Below, in pieces: positions 53,971 to 61,172 of a stretch of 64,000 nucleotides of DNA. Source of the DNA: AC-32 sp963813435 (GTDB taxonomy: Bacteria > Actinomycetota > Thermoleophilia > Gaiellales > Gaiellaceae); assembly GCA_963813435.1 (NCBI GenBank), contig CAWEYY010000002.1, forward strand, positions 620,001 through 684,000. The letters run 5' to 3'. Below the pieces are notes generated by a model, which saw nothing but the letters and a program-made list of their open reading frames with translations, did not search any database and had not been told where the DNA came from. Within the stretch, counting starts at the first letter, position 1; every line of letters begins with the position of its first letter. The position numbers and the translations under genes are program-made.

Positions 53971-54480
53971 ATGAGCGAGAAACAGATGATGGGGCGCCCA
54001 GCCGAGGAGGCGTTTCGGCGCTACTACGGCGAGGTGTACGGCTATCTCCTTCGTCGGACCGGGGACCCTGGCGAGGCGGAGGAGCTGACTCAACGAGTGT
54101 TTGCGGATGCAGCAGCAGCAGAACGACAACTCGAGCGGGACGAGCGTCCGCTGTTGCCGTGGCTGCTCGCGGTGGCACACCGTCGCTGGGTCGACGAGCT
54201 GCGACGCAGGCACCGCCGGCAGGAGGCGCTCGAGAAGTCTGCCGCCGGTCCAGAGTGGGCGGCCTCCGCGGACGACGAGCTGGCCGAGACGCTCCGGCGC
54301 GTGCTCCCCCAGGTTCCGGACGGGCAACGCGAGGTGGTCATCCAGCGGCTCTGGCGTGGCCGCAGCTTCCGCGACATCGCGGCCGACCTGGGGCTGTCGG
54401 AAGGGGCGGTGAAGATGCGCTTCCGGCGAGGGATGGAATCGCTCCGCAAGCTCCTGCGTGGGGAGGGATACCCACCGTGA
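53971..54480 (+). CDS. ECF-type RNA polymerase sigma factor (169 aa)
   Basis: Two-domain sigma factor. Region 2 contains FRRYYGEVYGYLLRRTGDPGEAEELTQRVFADA, with the core-binding helix, and region 4 is FRDIAADLGLSEGAVKMRFRRGMESLRKLL, a helix-turn-helix for the -35 element. Regions are joined by a short linker, with no C-terminal extension. It is overlapped by a membrane protein gene (GTGA) that probably encodes its regulator, and small exported-protein genes follow. Confidence 0.9.
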   Translation: MSEKQMMGRPAEEAFRRYYGEVYGYLLRRTGDPGEAEELTQRVFADAAAAERQLERDERPLLPWLLAVAHRRWVDELRRRHRRQEALEKSAAGPEWAASADDELAETLRRVLPQVPDGQREVVIQRLWRGRSFRDIAADLGLSEGAVKMRFRRGMESLRKLLRGEGYPP

Positions 54481-55730
54481 TCCGGGGGCGAGGTGAACAG
54501 TTGCCGCGCGAGGTGCTCGAGGTCCTCCGCGACGATCCCGAGCTCGTGCGCCTCGCGGAGCGGATGGCGGCGCTAGCCGATGAGCCGAGCGCTGCACGTC
54601 GGCGACGCCGACCGCTCCTCGTTCCTGGCATCGCCGCGGCGGCTGTCGCCGCGGTCGGCGTCGCGATCGGCCTGGTCTTCGCGACCGCTGGCCACGGGCC
54701 GAGCCTGAGCGACCGTGCGCTCGCCGCCATTGGCCGCAAGCCCGTACTGCACGCAGTCGTCGTGCGCTCGGTCGAGGACGATCGCACGGTCGACCTGTCG
54801 ACCGGGCGCCAGGTGTCCGCGCGGCTGAGCGTCGAGTCGTGGTTCGACGAGCAGTCCCGACGGCTGCATGTGGTCGAGCGGCGCAACGGCGCTGTGATCG
54901 CCAATACGCTCGGCACGAGGGAGGCGTTGGCGAGGAAGCCCGGCTGGCGGCTCGACCCGGCGCTCACGCTCTTCCTGACCGGCTACCGAGAGGCGCTGCG
55001 GCGGGGCCTCGTGCGTGACCTCGGCTCTGCCGTCATCGACGGCCGCCCGATGCGGTGGCTTGGTCTCCGCTCTGGCGAGCGGGTCGCCGTCGACGCAGGG
55101 AGCTTCCTCCCCGTCGTGATTCAGCAGCGGGAGGGAACCCGCTGGAGCATCGCCCGGATCGAGAGCATTCGCTTCTCGTCCGCCGACTTCGAGGCGCCGC
55201 GACGGCAGCCGCCGGCACCTTCCGGCGGCGGCGTGCTCAGCCGGCAGCGCAGCTCTCCCTCCGAAGCTGCCACGCTGCTCGGCACACCGGCGTTCTGGCT
55301 CGGCCGTGCCTCGGGCGATCTCCGCCTCGCCGCGCTGAGGCTCGAGCGTCTCGTGAGCGTCTATCCGCCCGGCGCGCGCCGCCGACCGTTTCGATCGCCT
55401 GGCATCGCGCTCACGTACCGCATGCCACGAGGTGTCGTGGAGGTGCGAGAGGCGCGCCGGCCGCTTCCCGCCTACGGTTTCAGCGGCCGTCTCACCTTCG
55501 GCTTCGACCCGGTCCCACCAGAAGGCTCGCTGCAGCTCGCCGCGATCGGCGGCGGCTGGCTCGGACAGCTTCGGACTCAGCGCCTCTACATAACGCTCAC
55601 CGGGCCCGATCCGGGGACGCTGATACAGGCCGCGCGCGACCTGCGGCCGATCACCCGCGAGCGTCGCGTGCCTTTCGCGGCGGCTCAGACGAGTTCCTTG
55701 TGGAAGTTCGCATCGAAAAGAGCGGCGTGA
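54477..55730 (+). CDS. Membrane-anchored protein, probable anti-sigma partner (417 aa)
   Basis: A short cytoplasmic N-terminus (about 45 residues, REVLEVLRDDPELVRLAERMAAL), one membrane helix (about 46-70) and a large external domain rich in strands. No zinc-binding HxxxCxxC of classical anti-sigma domains is present. The four-base overlap with the sigma gene argues for a regulatory pair. The external part (for example VLHAVVVRSVEDD and LTYRMPRGVVEVREA) might sense a surface signal. Its final 50 residues recur as a fragment downstream. Confidence 0.7.
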   Translation: MIRGRGEQLPREVLEVLRDDPELVRLAERMAALADEPSAARRRRRPLLVPGIAAAAVAAVGVAIGLVFATAGHGPSLSDRALAAIGRKPVLHAVVVRSVEDDRTVDLSTGRQVSARLSVESWFDEQSRRLHVVERRNGAVIANTLGTREALARKPGWRLDPALTLFLTGYREALRRGLVRDLGSAVIDGRPMRWLGLRSGERVAVDAGSFLPVVIQQREGTRWSIARIESIRFSSADFEAPRRQPPAPSGGGVLSRQRSSPSEAATLLGTPAFWLGRASGDLRLAALRLERLVSVYPPGARRRPFRSPGIALTYRMPRGVVEVREARRPLPAYGFSGRLTFGFDPVPPEGSLQLAAIGGGWLGQLRTQRLYITLTGPDPGTLIQAARDLRPITRERRVPFAAAQTSSLWKFASKRAA

Positions 55731-55755
55731 ACGCAAGATCATCTGGGATGTTCTG

Positions 55756-56364
55756 ATGAGGAGGGTGACGCACGTGACGAAACGCAGGTCGATGTTTGCG
55801 GCGCTCGTCGTAATCGGGATGGCAGCGGCGGGGTTGGCTTTCGCCGTCGCATCGTCAAGGAGTGACAGTTCAACCACGCCCTTCACAGTCCGGCAAGGAG
55901 TCCGGGTCCCGTCTCAGCTCATGACTGATCAGCAACGAAAGGCTCTTACCGTTTCCGGGGCAACCGATCAGCTCTACCTACTCGGCCAAAATGGTGATCA
56001 CGGGTACTACCGCGCTGTGGGCGCGGAAGGACACACGTGCTACGCGCTCGGCAGCGACGCCGCGCTCCTCTCACTAGCGTGTCTCCACTCCGGGCCGGAG
56101 ATGCCGACGGCCCTTATCGACATGTCTTGCTGTGGTGTTATCGCTCCGTCTGGTCGCGCTGTCTTCCGGCTCGAGGCCGTGGAGGGCATCGCGGCAGACC
56201 AGGTTTCAGCCGTCGGGGTCGAGCGGAAGGACGGCTCGCTCGTGACGGTCGCAGTGGCCCATAACTCCTATCGCTTTGCCCCCGACGCGATTCCAAGCGA
56301 TCCCGTGGCGATCGTGGCGCTCGATGAGTCAGGTGCTGTAATCCAGAGAAAGACCGTCGGCTAG
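55756..56364 (+). CDS. Small exported protein (202 aa)
   Basis: A basic start, then a hydrophobic segment (MFAALVVIGMAAAGLAFAVA) as signal anchor or peptide. The mature part has Cys in HTCYALG, LACLHSG and MSCCGVIAPSG, probably disulfides, and ends with a beta-rich region (VTVAVAHNSYRFAP) that resembles the end of the exported protein at 57628. Starts 25 bases after the anti-sigma-like gene. Function unknown. Confidence 0.7.
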   Translation: MRRVTHVTKRRSMFAALVVIGMAAAGLAFAVASSRSDSSTTPFTVRQGVRVPSQLMTDQQRKALTVSGATDQLYLLGQNGDHGYYRAVGAEGHTCYALGSDAALLSLACLHSGPEMPTALIDMSCCGVIAPSGRAVFRLEAVEGIAADQVSAVGVERKDGSLVTVAVAHNSYRFAPDAIPSDPVAIVALDESGAVIQRKTVG

Positions 56365-56428
56365 CTCGCAGAGTTTGCCTTCAGCGGTTGTCGGACACTT
56401 CGAATTGTCACGGTCAGCTCGCGCTCCG

Positions 56429-56592
56429 CGCCTCTACATGACGCTCACCGGGCCTGATCCCGCCACGCTGATCCAGGCCGCGCGCGAGCTGCGGCCCATC
56501 ACTCGTTAGCGTCGCGTTACTTTCACGACGGCTCGGACGAGTTCCAAGTGGAAGTCCGCATCGAAGGAGAGCCCCGTGAAGTCAAGATCATC
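56429..56592 (+). repeat. Partial duplication of 55581-55742 (3' end of the anti-sigma-like gene plus spacer)
   Basis: The 164 bases repeat, with substitutions, the segment coding RLYITLTGPDPGTLIQAARD and the spacer after it. In this copy the frame reads RLYMTLTGPDPATLIQAARE and ends at TAG soon after PITR. The copy extends into the start of the next gene, where GTGAA..CAAGATCAT matches the region after the original stop. It is a gene-end remnant, not a functional gene. Confidence 0.75.
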
Positions 56593-57184
56593 TTCTCTCC
56601 GCTGCCGAGCCGCGCTCGCCGCCGCCGGGCTGCTCACGCTGCTGGCTCTGCCGCTCGCGGCCCCCGCGGCGGCTGGGTCAGAGGCTGCCAGCTCGGGGCT
56701 GCCGCCCGCGCCGGCTATCTACCAGCCAGGCGACCAGGTCTGGAGCAACTCGGACAGCGTGCCTCCGCCCGGAGCGACGATTCCGTTTGTCGCGCCCGAC
56801 CCGGTCGCGCTCCAGGTCATCCTCTCCCCGATTCGCCCATACCGGCCTGGCGACAAGGTCTGGACGAGCAGTGACCAGGTCCCCGCTCCGGCCCAGCCAG
56901 ACGCGAATGGTTGTCAGCGCGTTCCCTCGAGCGGCTACATCGGCTACCACGTATACGCCTCGACCACGTACGAGTACTCGAACTACTGGTACTGGTCGGG
57001 TAGCTCGTCGAACGAGCCCTTTCACTGGTACATCCGGCGCCTCAGCGACGACAAGGCGCTCTATGACGGAAGCTCTCAGGGGGGCGGCGGCTCCCAGAGC
57101 ACTACCTCCAACAACTGGCGCTGGCAGGTCCAGAACCTGGGCAGCGATCCACAGGCATGGAACGCTTGTTACGAAACACTCTGA
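56576..57184 (+). CDS. Small exported protein with a two-fold PGDxVW motif (202 aa)
   Basis: Signal peptide (RAALAAAGLLTLLALPLAAPAAAG). The mature protein has two similar units, IYQPGDQVWSNSDSVPPPG and PYRPGDKVWTSSDQVPAPA, about 40 residues apart, then a Tyr/Trp/Ser-rich domain (STTYEYSNYWYWSGSSS) with two Cys that could pair. The units look like a short surface-binding repeat. GTG start lies inside the duplicated segment. No family recognised. Confidence 0.65.
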   Translation: MKSRSSSLRCRAALAAAGLLTLLALPLAAPAAAGSEAASSGLPPAPAIYQPGDQVWSNSDSVPPPGATIPFVAPDPVALQVILSPIRPYRPGDKVWTSSDQVPAPAQPDANGCQRVPSSGYIGYHVYASTTYEYSNYWYWSGSSSNEPFHWYIRRLSDDKALYDGSSQGGGGSQSTTSNNWRWQVQNLGSDPQAWNACYETL

Positions 57185-57229
57185 TGCGCATTGATGACCT
57201 GATAACTCCGTCGGACGTTAGGAGGCATC

Positions 57230-57598
57230 ATGCTCAGCTTTTCTAGGTGGTTCTCGCGCACCGCGGTGCTTTGCGCACTTGTTGCTGTTGCGTTCCTTGT
57301 GTTCGTTGCGATCGCATTCGCTTCCGTGACCTTCACTTACGCACAGGGCATCAACGGAGTCGGTGGCCGTTTCAACACCGTCGGTTACGCACCTAGAGAC
57401 TTCAACAAGGTCTGGCACGAGAAGGGTTACCTCTGGGGCTTGTACTACTGCACCCCTCAGATCTGTGATCTCAATGAAGTCACTGGCACCGCCAATCCCA
57501 CGCTCGATAGCCGCAACGCCGGATACGCCATGGCGTTTTGTCACAACCACAACGACAACTCCACGGTCACCTGGACGTGTCAAACGACTCACACGTAG
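57230..57598 (+). CDS. Small exported protein (122 aa)
   Basis: A clear signal peptide (LSFSRWFSRTAVLCALVAVAFLVFVAIAFA) followed by a small domain with four Cys (YCTPQIC, FCHNH, WTCQTTH), suggesting two disulfides. TTAGGAGGC precedes the ATG. It sits in the row of exported genes behind the sigma factor. No known family. Confidence 0.65.
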   Translation: MLSFSRWFSRTAVLCALVAVAFLVFVAIAFASVTFTYAQGINGVGGRFNTVGYAPRDFNKVWHEKGYLWGLYYCTPQICDLNEVTGTANPTLDSRNAGYAMAFCHNHNDNSTVTWTCQTTHT

Positions 57599-57627
57599 CC
57601 GGAGATGTCTAGCGGGAGGAGAGAACT

Positions 57628-58287
57628 GTGACCGCACTGAGGAACCGCCACTTCTGGACAGGACTCGTCGTCGCGGGTGTTCTTGCAGCCGCCGTCGTAG
57701 CATGGGCTTCCTCCGGCCACGGAGCAGGTTCGGCCCCCCAGACGCACGTCTCGCCGATAGCAGCTGCCGATTCGATGGCCGCCTTGACCGCGACCGCCAC
57801 TGTGGCACTACCGGCGCCCCTAACCATCGCCGCTAACGAACTCAACGACACAGGCGGAGCTAACGTCGCCGCGGGAGGGAAGGCCGTTCCGGAGGCACTA
57901 ATCCCTGGCGCGGTCGACTCTGGACATGCCCACCAGCTTCTCGCGGGCGTAGGGTCGATGAAGCTCGACGTGTACGCCGCGACTACCGCGAAGGAGCGCG
58001 TCTGCTACCTGGATACGTCCGGTCTTGCCGGATGTGTGGATACCTTCGACGACCAGGCACCGGTCGTCTTCCTGTCCAGGACGCCTACCAAGGCGAACGC
58101 GTCAGCAGACGGTTATCTGGCCGGTCTTGCTCCTGATCGTGTGACCAGGGTCGAACTCGTCACGGGCGGCAACCGTGAGGAGGGCGTCCTGAGGAACAAC
58201 GCCTTCTTCTTCGAACTGCATGGGCCACCCGACAGCTTGATCGTCACGTACGACGACGGCTCAACCCAGGTCATCGACGCGTATTGA
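57628..58287 (+). CDS. Small exported protein (219 aa)
   Basis: Signal/anchor segment HFWTGLVVAGVLAAAVVAWA, an Ala/Thr-rich linker, then a domain with two Cys (ERVCYLDTSGLAGCVD) and a beta-rich end (GLAPDRVTRVELVTGGN ... LIVTYDDGSTQ). The end resembles that of the exported protein at 55756 in layout: a Val-rich strand, an Asn-containing strand, then a DG turn. Start GTG. Its stop lies three bases from that of the convergent LigM-type gene. Confidence 0.65.
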   Translation: MTALRNRHFWTGLVVAGVLAAAVVAWASSGHGAGSAPQTHVSPIAAADSMAALTATATVALPAPLTIAANELNDTGGANVAAGGKAVPEALIPGAVDSGHAHQLLAGVGSMKLDVYAATTAKERVCYLDTSGLAGCVDTFDDQAPVVFLSRTPTKANASADGYLAGLAPDRVTRVELVTGGNREEGVLRNNAFFFELHGPPDSLIVTYDDGSTQVIDAY

Positions 58288-58290
58288 GGA

Positions 58291-59694
58291 TTAGGCGACG
58301 GCCGCCTTCGTCCTCCAGCCCTCGGCGTAGGTTGTCCGCGCCACCTCGGAGTACGGGCACGGGCTGACGACCGCGCGGATCTCGGCCTGCACGTGCCGCT
58401 CGACGACGGGTTTCGACGACCCGCCGTTCTCCTCGCCCCAGACCAGCACGACCTCGGCGCCGATCTCGGTGTCGACGTCGACCATGGCCAGCGAGAGCAT
58501 CGAGCGCTCGTTGTAGCTATACCCGGAGAACGTCGAGAGGCCGATCTGCTCGTCGCCGTGCATCACGCGGTCGTAAGGCCAGGTCGCGTAGTTGGACAGA
58601 GGGAGGTCGATGTACTTGGCCGCGTCGCCCTTCTCGAACATCGTGCCCATCGCGTGGGCGACGTCCTCGCCGTTCCAGGCCAGCGTGACCTTCTTGCGAC
58701 CGGGCGCGTCGGCCATCTTCTCGAGCGCCTCCTTGCCGACGAAGTCGTGGTCGAACTTCACGAACGGCCAGTAGCCCAAGTCGTGCGGCGTCAGGTAGTA
58801 GTCCTCGATCGAGTCCGAGTAGAAGCTGCCGCCGAGCGAGCCCGTTGCCTCGTAGCCATTCGCGGGGAGCCACTCGCGGTATGCCTTCAGCTCGTCTCCC
58901 GTGAAGATCGCCGGCAACGGGCACGGGATCCAGCCCGACTCGAGCGTGTTCGTCGCGTAGACCCTCGCGCCGACCCGCTTGAGGCCGTGGCTCTCGCCCG
59001 ACTCGACGAGCGCGGCCTCGACCTCCTCGCCTTCCTCCCACGGCCCGAAGAGCTCGAGCCCGGGGGCGCCGGACATGCCATGGTGCAGCGCGCGGACCTT
59101 GTGCCCGGCGATCGTGATCTCGCCCATGTTGAAGAACTTGATCTCGGGCAGCTTCCCGCCGGTCACGGCCTCCATCACGTCCATCGCGGTCGGGCCCTGG
59201 ACCTGGAAGCGGTAGAGCCTCCGCCGGCCGGTCGGGTTGACGGCCGTCCGCTCGTCGCGCTCGACCTCGACGTCGTAGTCGCCCGTTTCGGCGTGGTACT
59301 GCACCCAGTTGTGGGCGGAGGGGCGACCCACCAGGCTGATGCTGTTCTCGTCGAGGAAAAAGAGGATCCCGTCGCCGATCACGTAGCCGTCGGGGTTGCA
59401 GGCCACGAATTGCTTGGCCTTGTTGACGGCGAAGTTGTCGAACGTGTTGACGCCGAGAGCGGAGAGCAGCTTGAGGACGTCGGGTCCCTTGATGTAGAGG
59501 TCGGTCATGTGGTGCGACTGGTTGAAGAGCGCGCACCCGTCCCGCCAGGCGACCTGCTCGTCCCGCCAGTTCGAGAACTCCGCCGGGACCGCCGGGTAGA
59601 CGTATGGCCCGATCTGCGAATGGCGGGCCAGGTCGACCGGGTTGCCGACAGCCTGCAGCAACTCCTCGAGGTTTCCGTAGCTCGTCCCCTGCAT
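58291..59694 (-). CDS. ligM: THF-dependent aryl O-demethylase, LigM/DesA-like (467 aa)
   Basis: Glycine-cleavage-T-fold protein matching LigM segment by segment: NSQIG-type start here HSQIGPYVYPAVPAEFSNWR, VIGDGILFFL, VALHH-type core GEITIAGHKVRALHHGMSGAPGLELFGP, NTLESGWIPCPLPAIFTGDELKAYREWLPANGYEA and VWGEENGG. LigM transfers the methyl of vanillate or 3-O-methylgallate to THF, giving protocatechuate or gallate. Start ATG after GGAGGG. Divergent from the hydratase-lyase gene over 57 bases. Confidence 0.9.
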   Translation of the reverse strand: MQGTSYGNLEELLQAVGNPVDLARHSQIGPYVYPAVPAEFSNWRDEQVAWRDGCALFNQSHHMTDLYIKGPDVLKLLSALGVNTFDNFAVNKAKQFVACNPDGYVIGDGILFFLDENSISLVGRPSAHNWVQYHAETGDYDVEVERDERTAVNPTGRRRLYRFQVQGPTAMDVMEAVTGGKLPEIKFFNMGEITIAGHKVRALHHGMSGAPGLELFGPWEEGEEVEAALVESGESHGLKRVGARVYATNTLESGWIPCPLPAIFTGDELKAYREWLPANGYEATGSLGGSFYSDSIEDYYLTPHDLGYWPFVKFDHDFVGKEALEKMADAPGRKKVTLAWNGEDVAHAMGTMFEKGDAAKYIDLPLSNYATWPYDRVMHGDEQIGLSTFSGYSYNERSMLSLAMVDVDTEIGAEVVLVWGEENGGSSKPVVERHVQAEIRAVVSPCPYSEVARTTYAEGWRTKAAVA

Positions 59695-59738
59695 GGCTCT
59701 CCCTCCGTGACAGGACTCGTGCCGCGACGCGGCCAGTC

Positions 59739-59744
59739 TAATCT
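59739..59744 (+). promoter_or_regulatory. Candidate -10 hexamer (TAATCT) exactly seven bases before a leaderless start
   Basis: TAATCT ends seven bases before the GTG of the hydratase-lyase gene, which has no ribosome site, so transcription would start at the GTG. The same bases read on the other strand as TAGATT, a candidate -10 for ligM with a leader of about 45 bases. Confidence 0.4.
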
Positions 59745-59751
59745 ACGGCTC

Positions 59752-60579
59752 GTGGCGTCCAACTACGAGAACGTGGCCGTCGAGCTCGACGACGGGATCG
59801 CCTGGGTCACGCTCGACCGGCCCGAGAAACGCAACGCGATGAACCCGGCCCTGAACGCCGAGATGGTCGAGGTTCTGCTCGAGCTCGACGCAAACGACGA
59901 CTGTGGCGTCCTCGTGCTCACGGGCGCGGGCGACTCGTTCTCGGCGGGGATGGACCTGAAGGAGTACTTCCGCGAGGTCGACGAGCAGCCCGAGCACGTT
60001 CAGCGGCGCGTCCGCCGCGACTCGAACTACTGGCAGTGGCGGCTGCTGCGCACGTACCCGAAGGCGACGATCGCGATGGTGAACGGCTGGTGCTTCGGCG
60101 GCGCGTTCACGCCGCTCTGTGCCTGCGATCTCGCCGTCGCCGCGGACGAGGCGACGTTCGGCCTCTCGGAGATCAACTGGGGGATCCCACCCGGAAGCCT
60201 CGTCAGCCGCGGCCTGGGAGAGACCGTGGGAGGGCGCCAGGCGCTGCTCTACATCATGACCGGGCGCACGTTCGACGGCCGCAAGGCCGCCGAGATGGGC
60301 CTGGTCAACTGGAGCGTCCCGCTCGAGCGCCTGCGCGGCGAGGTCGAGTCACTCGCGCGCGAGCTGCTGGAGAAGAACCCGGTCGTGCTCCGGGCGGCGA
60401 AGCTCGGGTTCAAGCACGCGCAGACGATGAGCTGGGACACCGCCGAGGACTACCTCTACGCCAAGCTCGAGCAGTCGCAGTTCCTCGACTCCGAGCGCGG
60501 CCGCGAGCAGGGGCTCTCGCAGTTCCTCGATGACAAGTCGATCCGCCCGGGGCTCGAAACGTACAAGCGCGGCGGCTGA
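59752..60579 (+). CDS. ech: Hydroxycinnamoyl-CoA hydratase-lyase (275 aa)
   Basis: Crotonase-fold enzyme of the p-hydroxycinnamoyl-CoA hydratase/lyase type: AGMDLKEYFREVDEQPE, the block YWQWRLLRTYPKATIAMVNGWCFGG, TFGLSEINWGIPPG (catalytic Glu) and C-terminal QFLDDKSIRPGLETYKR are all characteristic. It converts feruloyl- or coumaroyl-CoA to vanillin or 4-hydroxybenzaldehyde plus acetyl-CoA. Start GTG, no ribosome site (leaderless). It lies back to back with the ligM-type gene, which acts on the acid made from vanillin. Confidence 0.92.
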   Translation: MASNYENVAVELDDGIAWVTLDRPEKRNAMNPALNAEMVEVLLELDANDDCGVLVLTGAGDSFSAGMDLKEYFREVDEQPEHVQRRVRRDSNYWQWRLLRTYPKATIAMVNGWCFGGAFTPLCACDLAVAADEATFGLSEINWGIPPGSLVSRGLGETVGGRQALLYIMTGRTFDGRKAAEMGLVNWSVPLERLRGEVESLARELLEKNPVVLRAAKLGFKHAQTMSWDTAEDYLYAKLEQSQFLDSERGREQGLSQFLDDKSIRPGLETYKRGG

Positions 60580-60638
60580 GCGCAGAGTATGCGTGCTGCC
60601 ACCTTCGCCGCCGCCTGACGCCTGTCGCCGAACCTCCA

Positions 60639-60655
60639 AGTAACAGACTGTTACT
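60639..60655. promoter_or_regulatory. 17-base palindrome AGTAACAG-A-CTGTTACT
   Basis: A perfect eight-base-arm palindrome with a single central base, AT-rich compared with the neighbourhood, lying between the convergent stops of the hydratase-lyase and the cyclic-nucleotide-binding gene. The form is that of a dimeric repressor operator (TetR-like spacing); a hairpin without a U run is the alternative. Confidence 0.4.
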
Positions 60656-60678
60656 AAGTGGGCTTGGTTGTTGCGTGC

Positions 60679-61092
60679 TCAGAACGTGTCGGGGTGAAGG
60701 CGCTCGGCGAACACCTTCAGCACGGCGCTGGGAAGCGCAGGGTTCTCCTTCGCAAGCCGCCAGAACTCGCGGTCGGTCAGGACGAGGAGCGCGCTGGGCT
60801 CTGAGGCCGTGACGGTCGCAGTCCGCGGGGCGCCGGTGATCAGCGCGATCTCGCCGAAGAAGTCGCCTGCCCCCAAGGCCGCGACCTGCTCGCCGTCCTT
60901 CGTCACCGCCACGGAACCCGAGGCGATCGCGACGAGCTCGTTCGTGCTCTTGCCCTGCGTGACGAGCTCCATCCCGGCAGGCACGTCGATCAGGTCGGCC
61001 GAGCTCGCGATCGCCTCCAGCTCGTCGCCGCTGCACTCGGAGAAGAGCGGGACCGACTGGATCAGCTCGTACTTCTCGTCGCCACGCGGCAT
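60679..61092 (-). CDS. Cyclic-nucleotide-binding domain protein (137 aa)
   Basis: A stand-alone cNMP-binding barrel of the CRP/regulatory-subunit type: PLFSECSGDELEAIASSAD, a short phosphate-binding cassette FFGEIALITGAPRTATVTA (Glu and Arg that bind cyclic nucleotides are visible) and a C-terminal helix. There is no DNA-binding domain and no other effector. It may be a signalling or scaffold module. It is a single gene on the minus strand, with 80 bases to the next gene. Confidence 0.8.
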   Translation of the reverse strand: MPRGDEKYELIQSVPLFSECSGDELEAIASSADLIDVPAGMELVTQGKSTNELVAIASGSVAVTKDGEQVAALGAGDFFGEIALITGAPRTATVTASEPSALLVLTDREFWRLAKENPALPSAVLKVFAERLHPDTF

Positions 61093-61172
61093 CGGGCGAT
61101 CTTAAACGGCCACGTCGGCAAAGCCGACATGGCCTCTCATGGTCGGCGTCGCAAGCGAACGCCTTAGACGGC

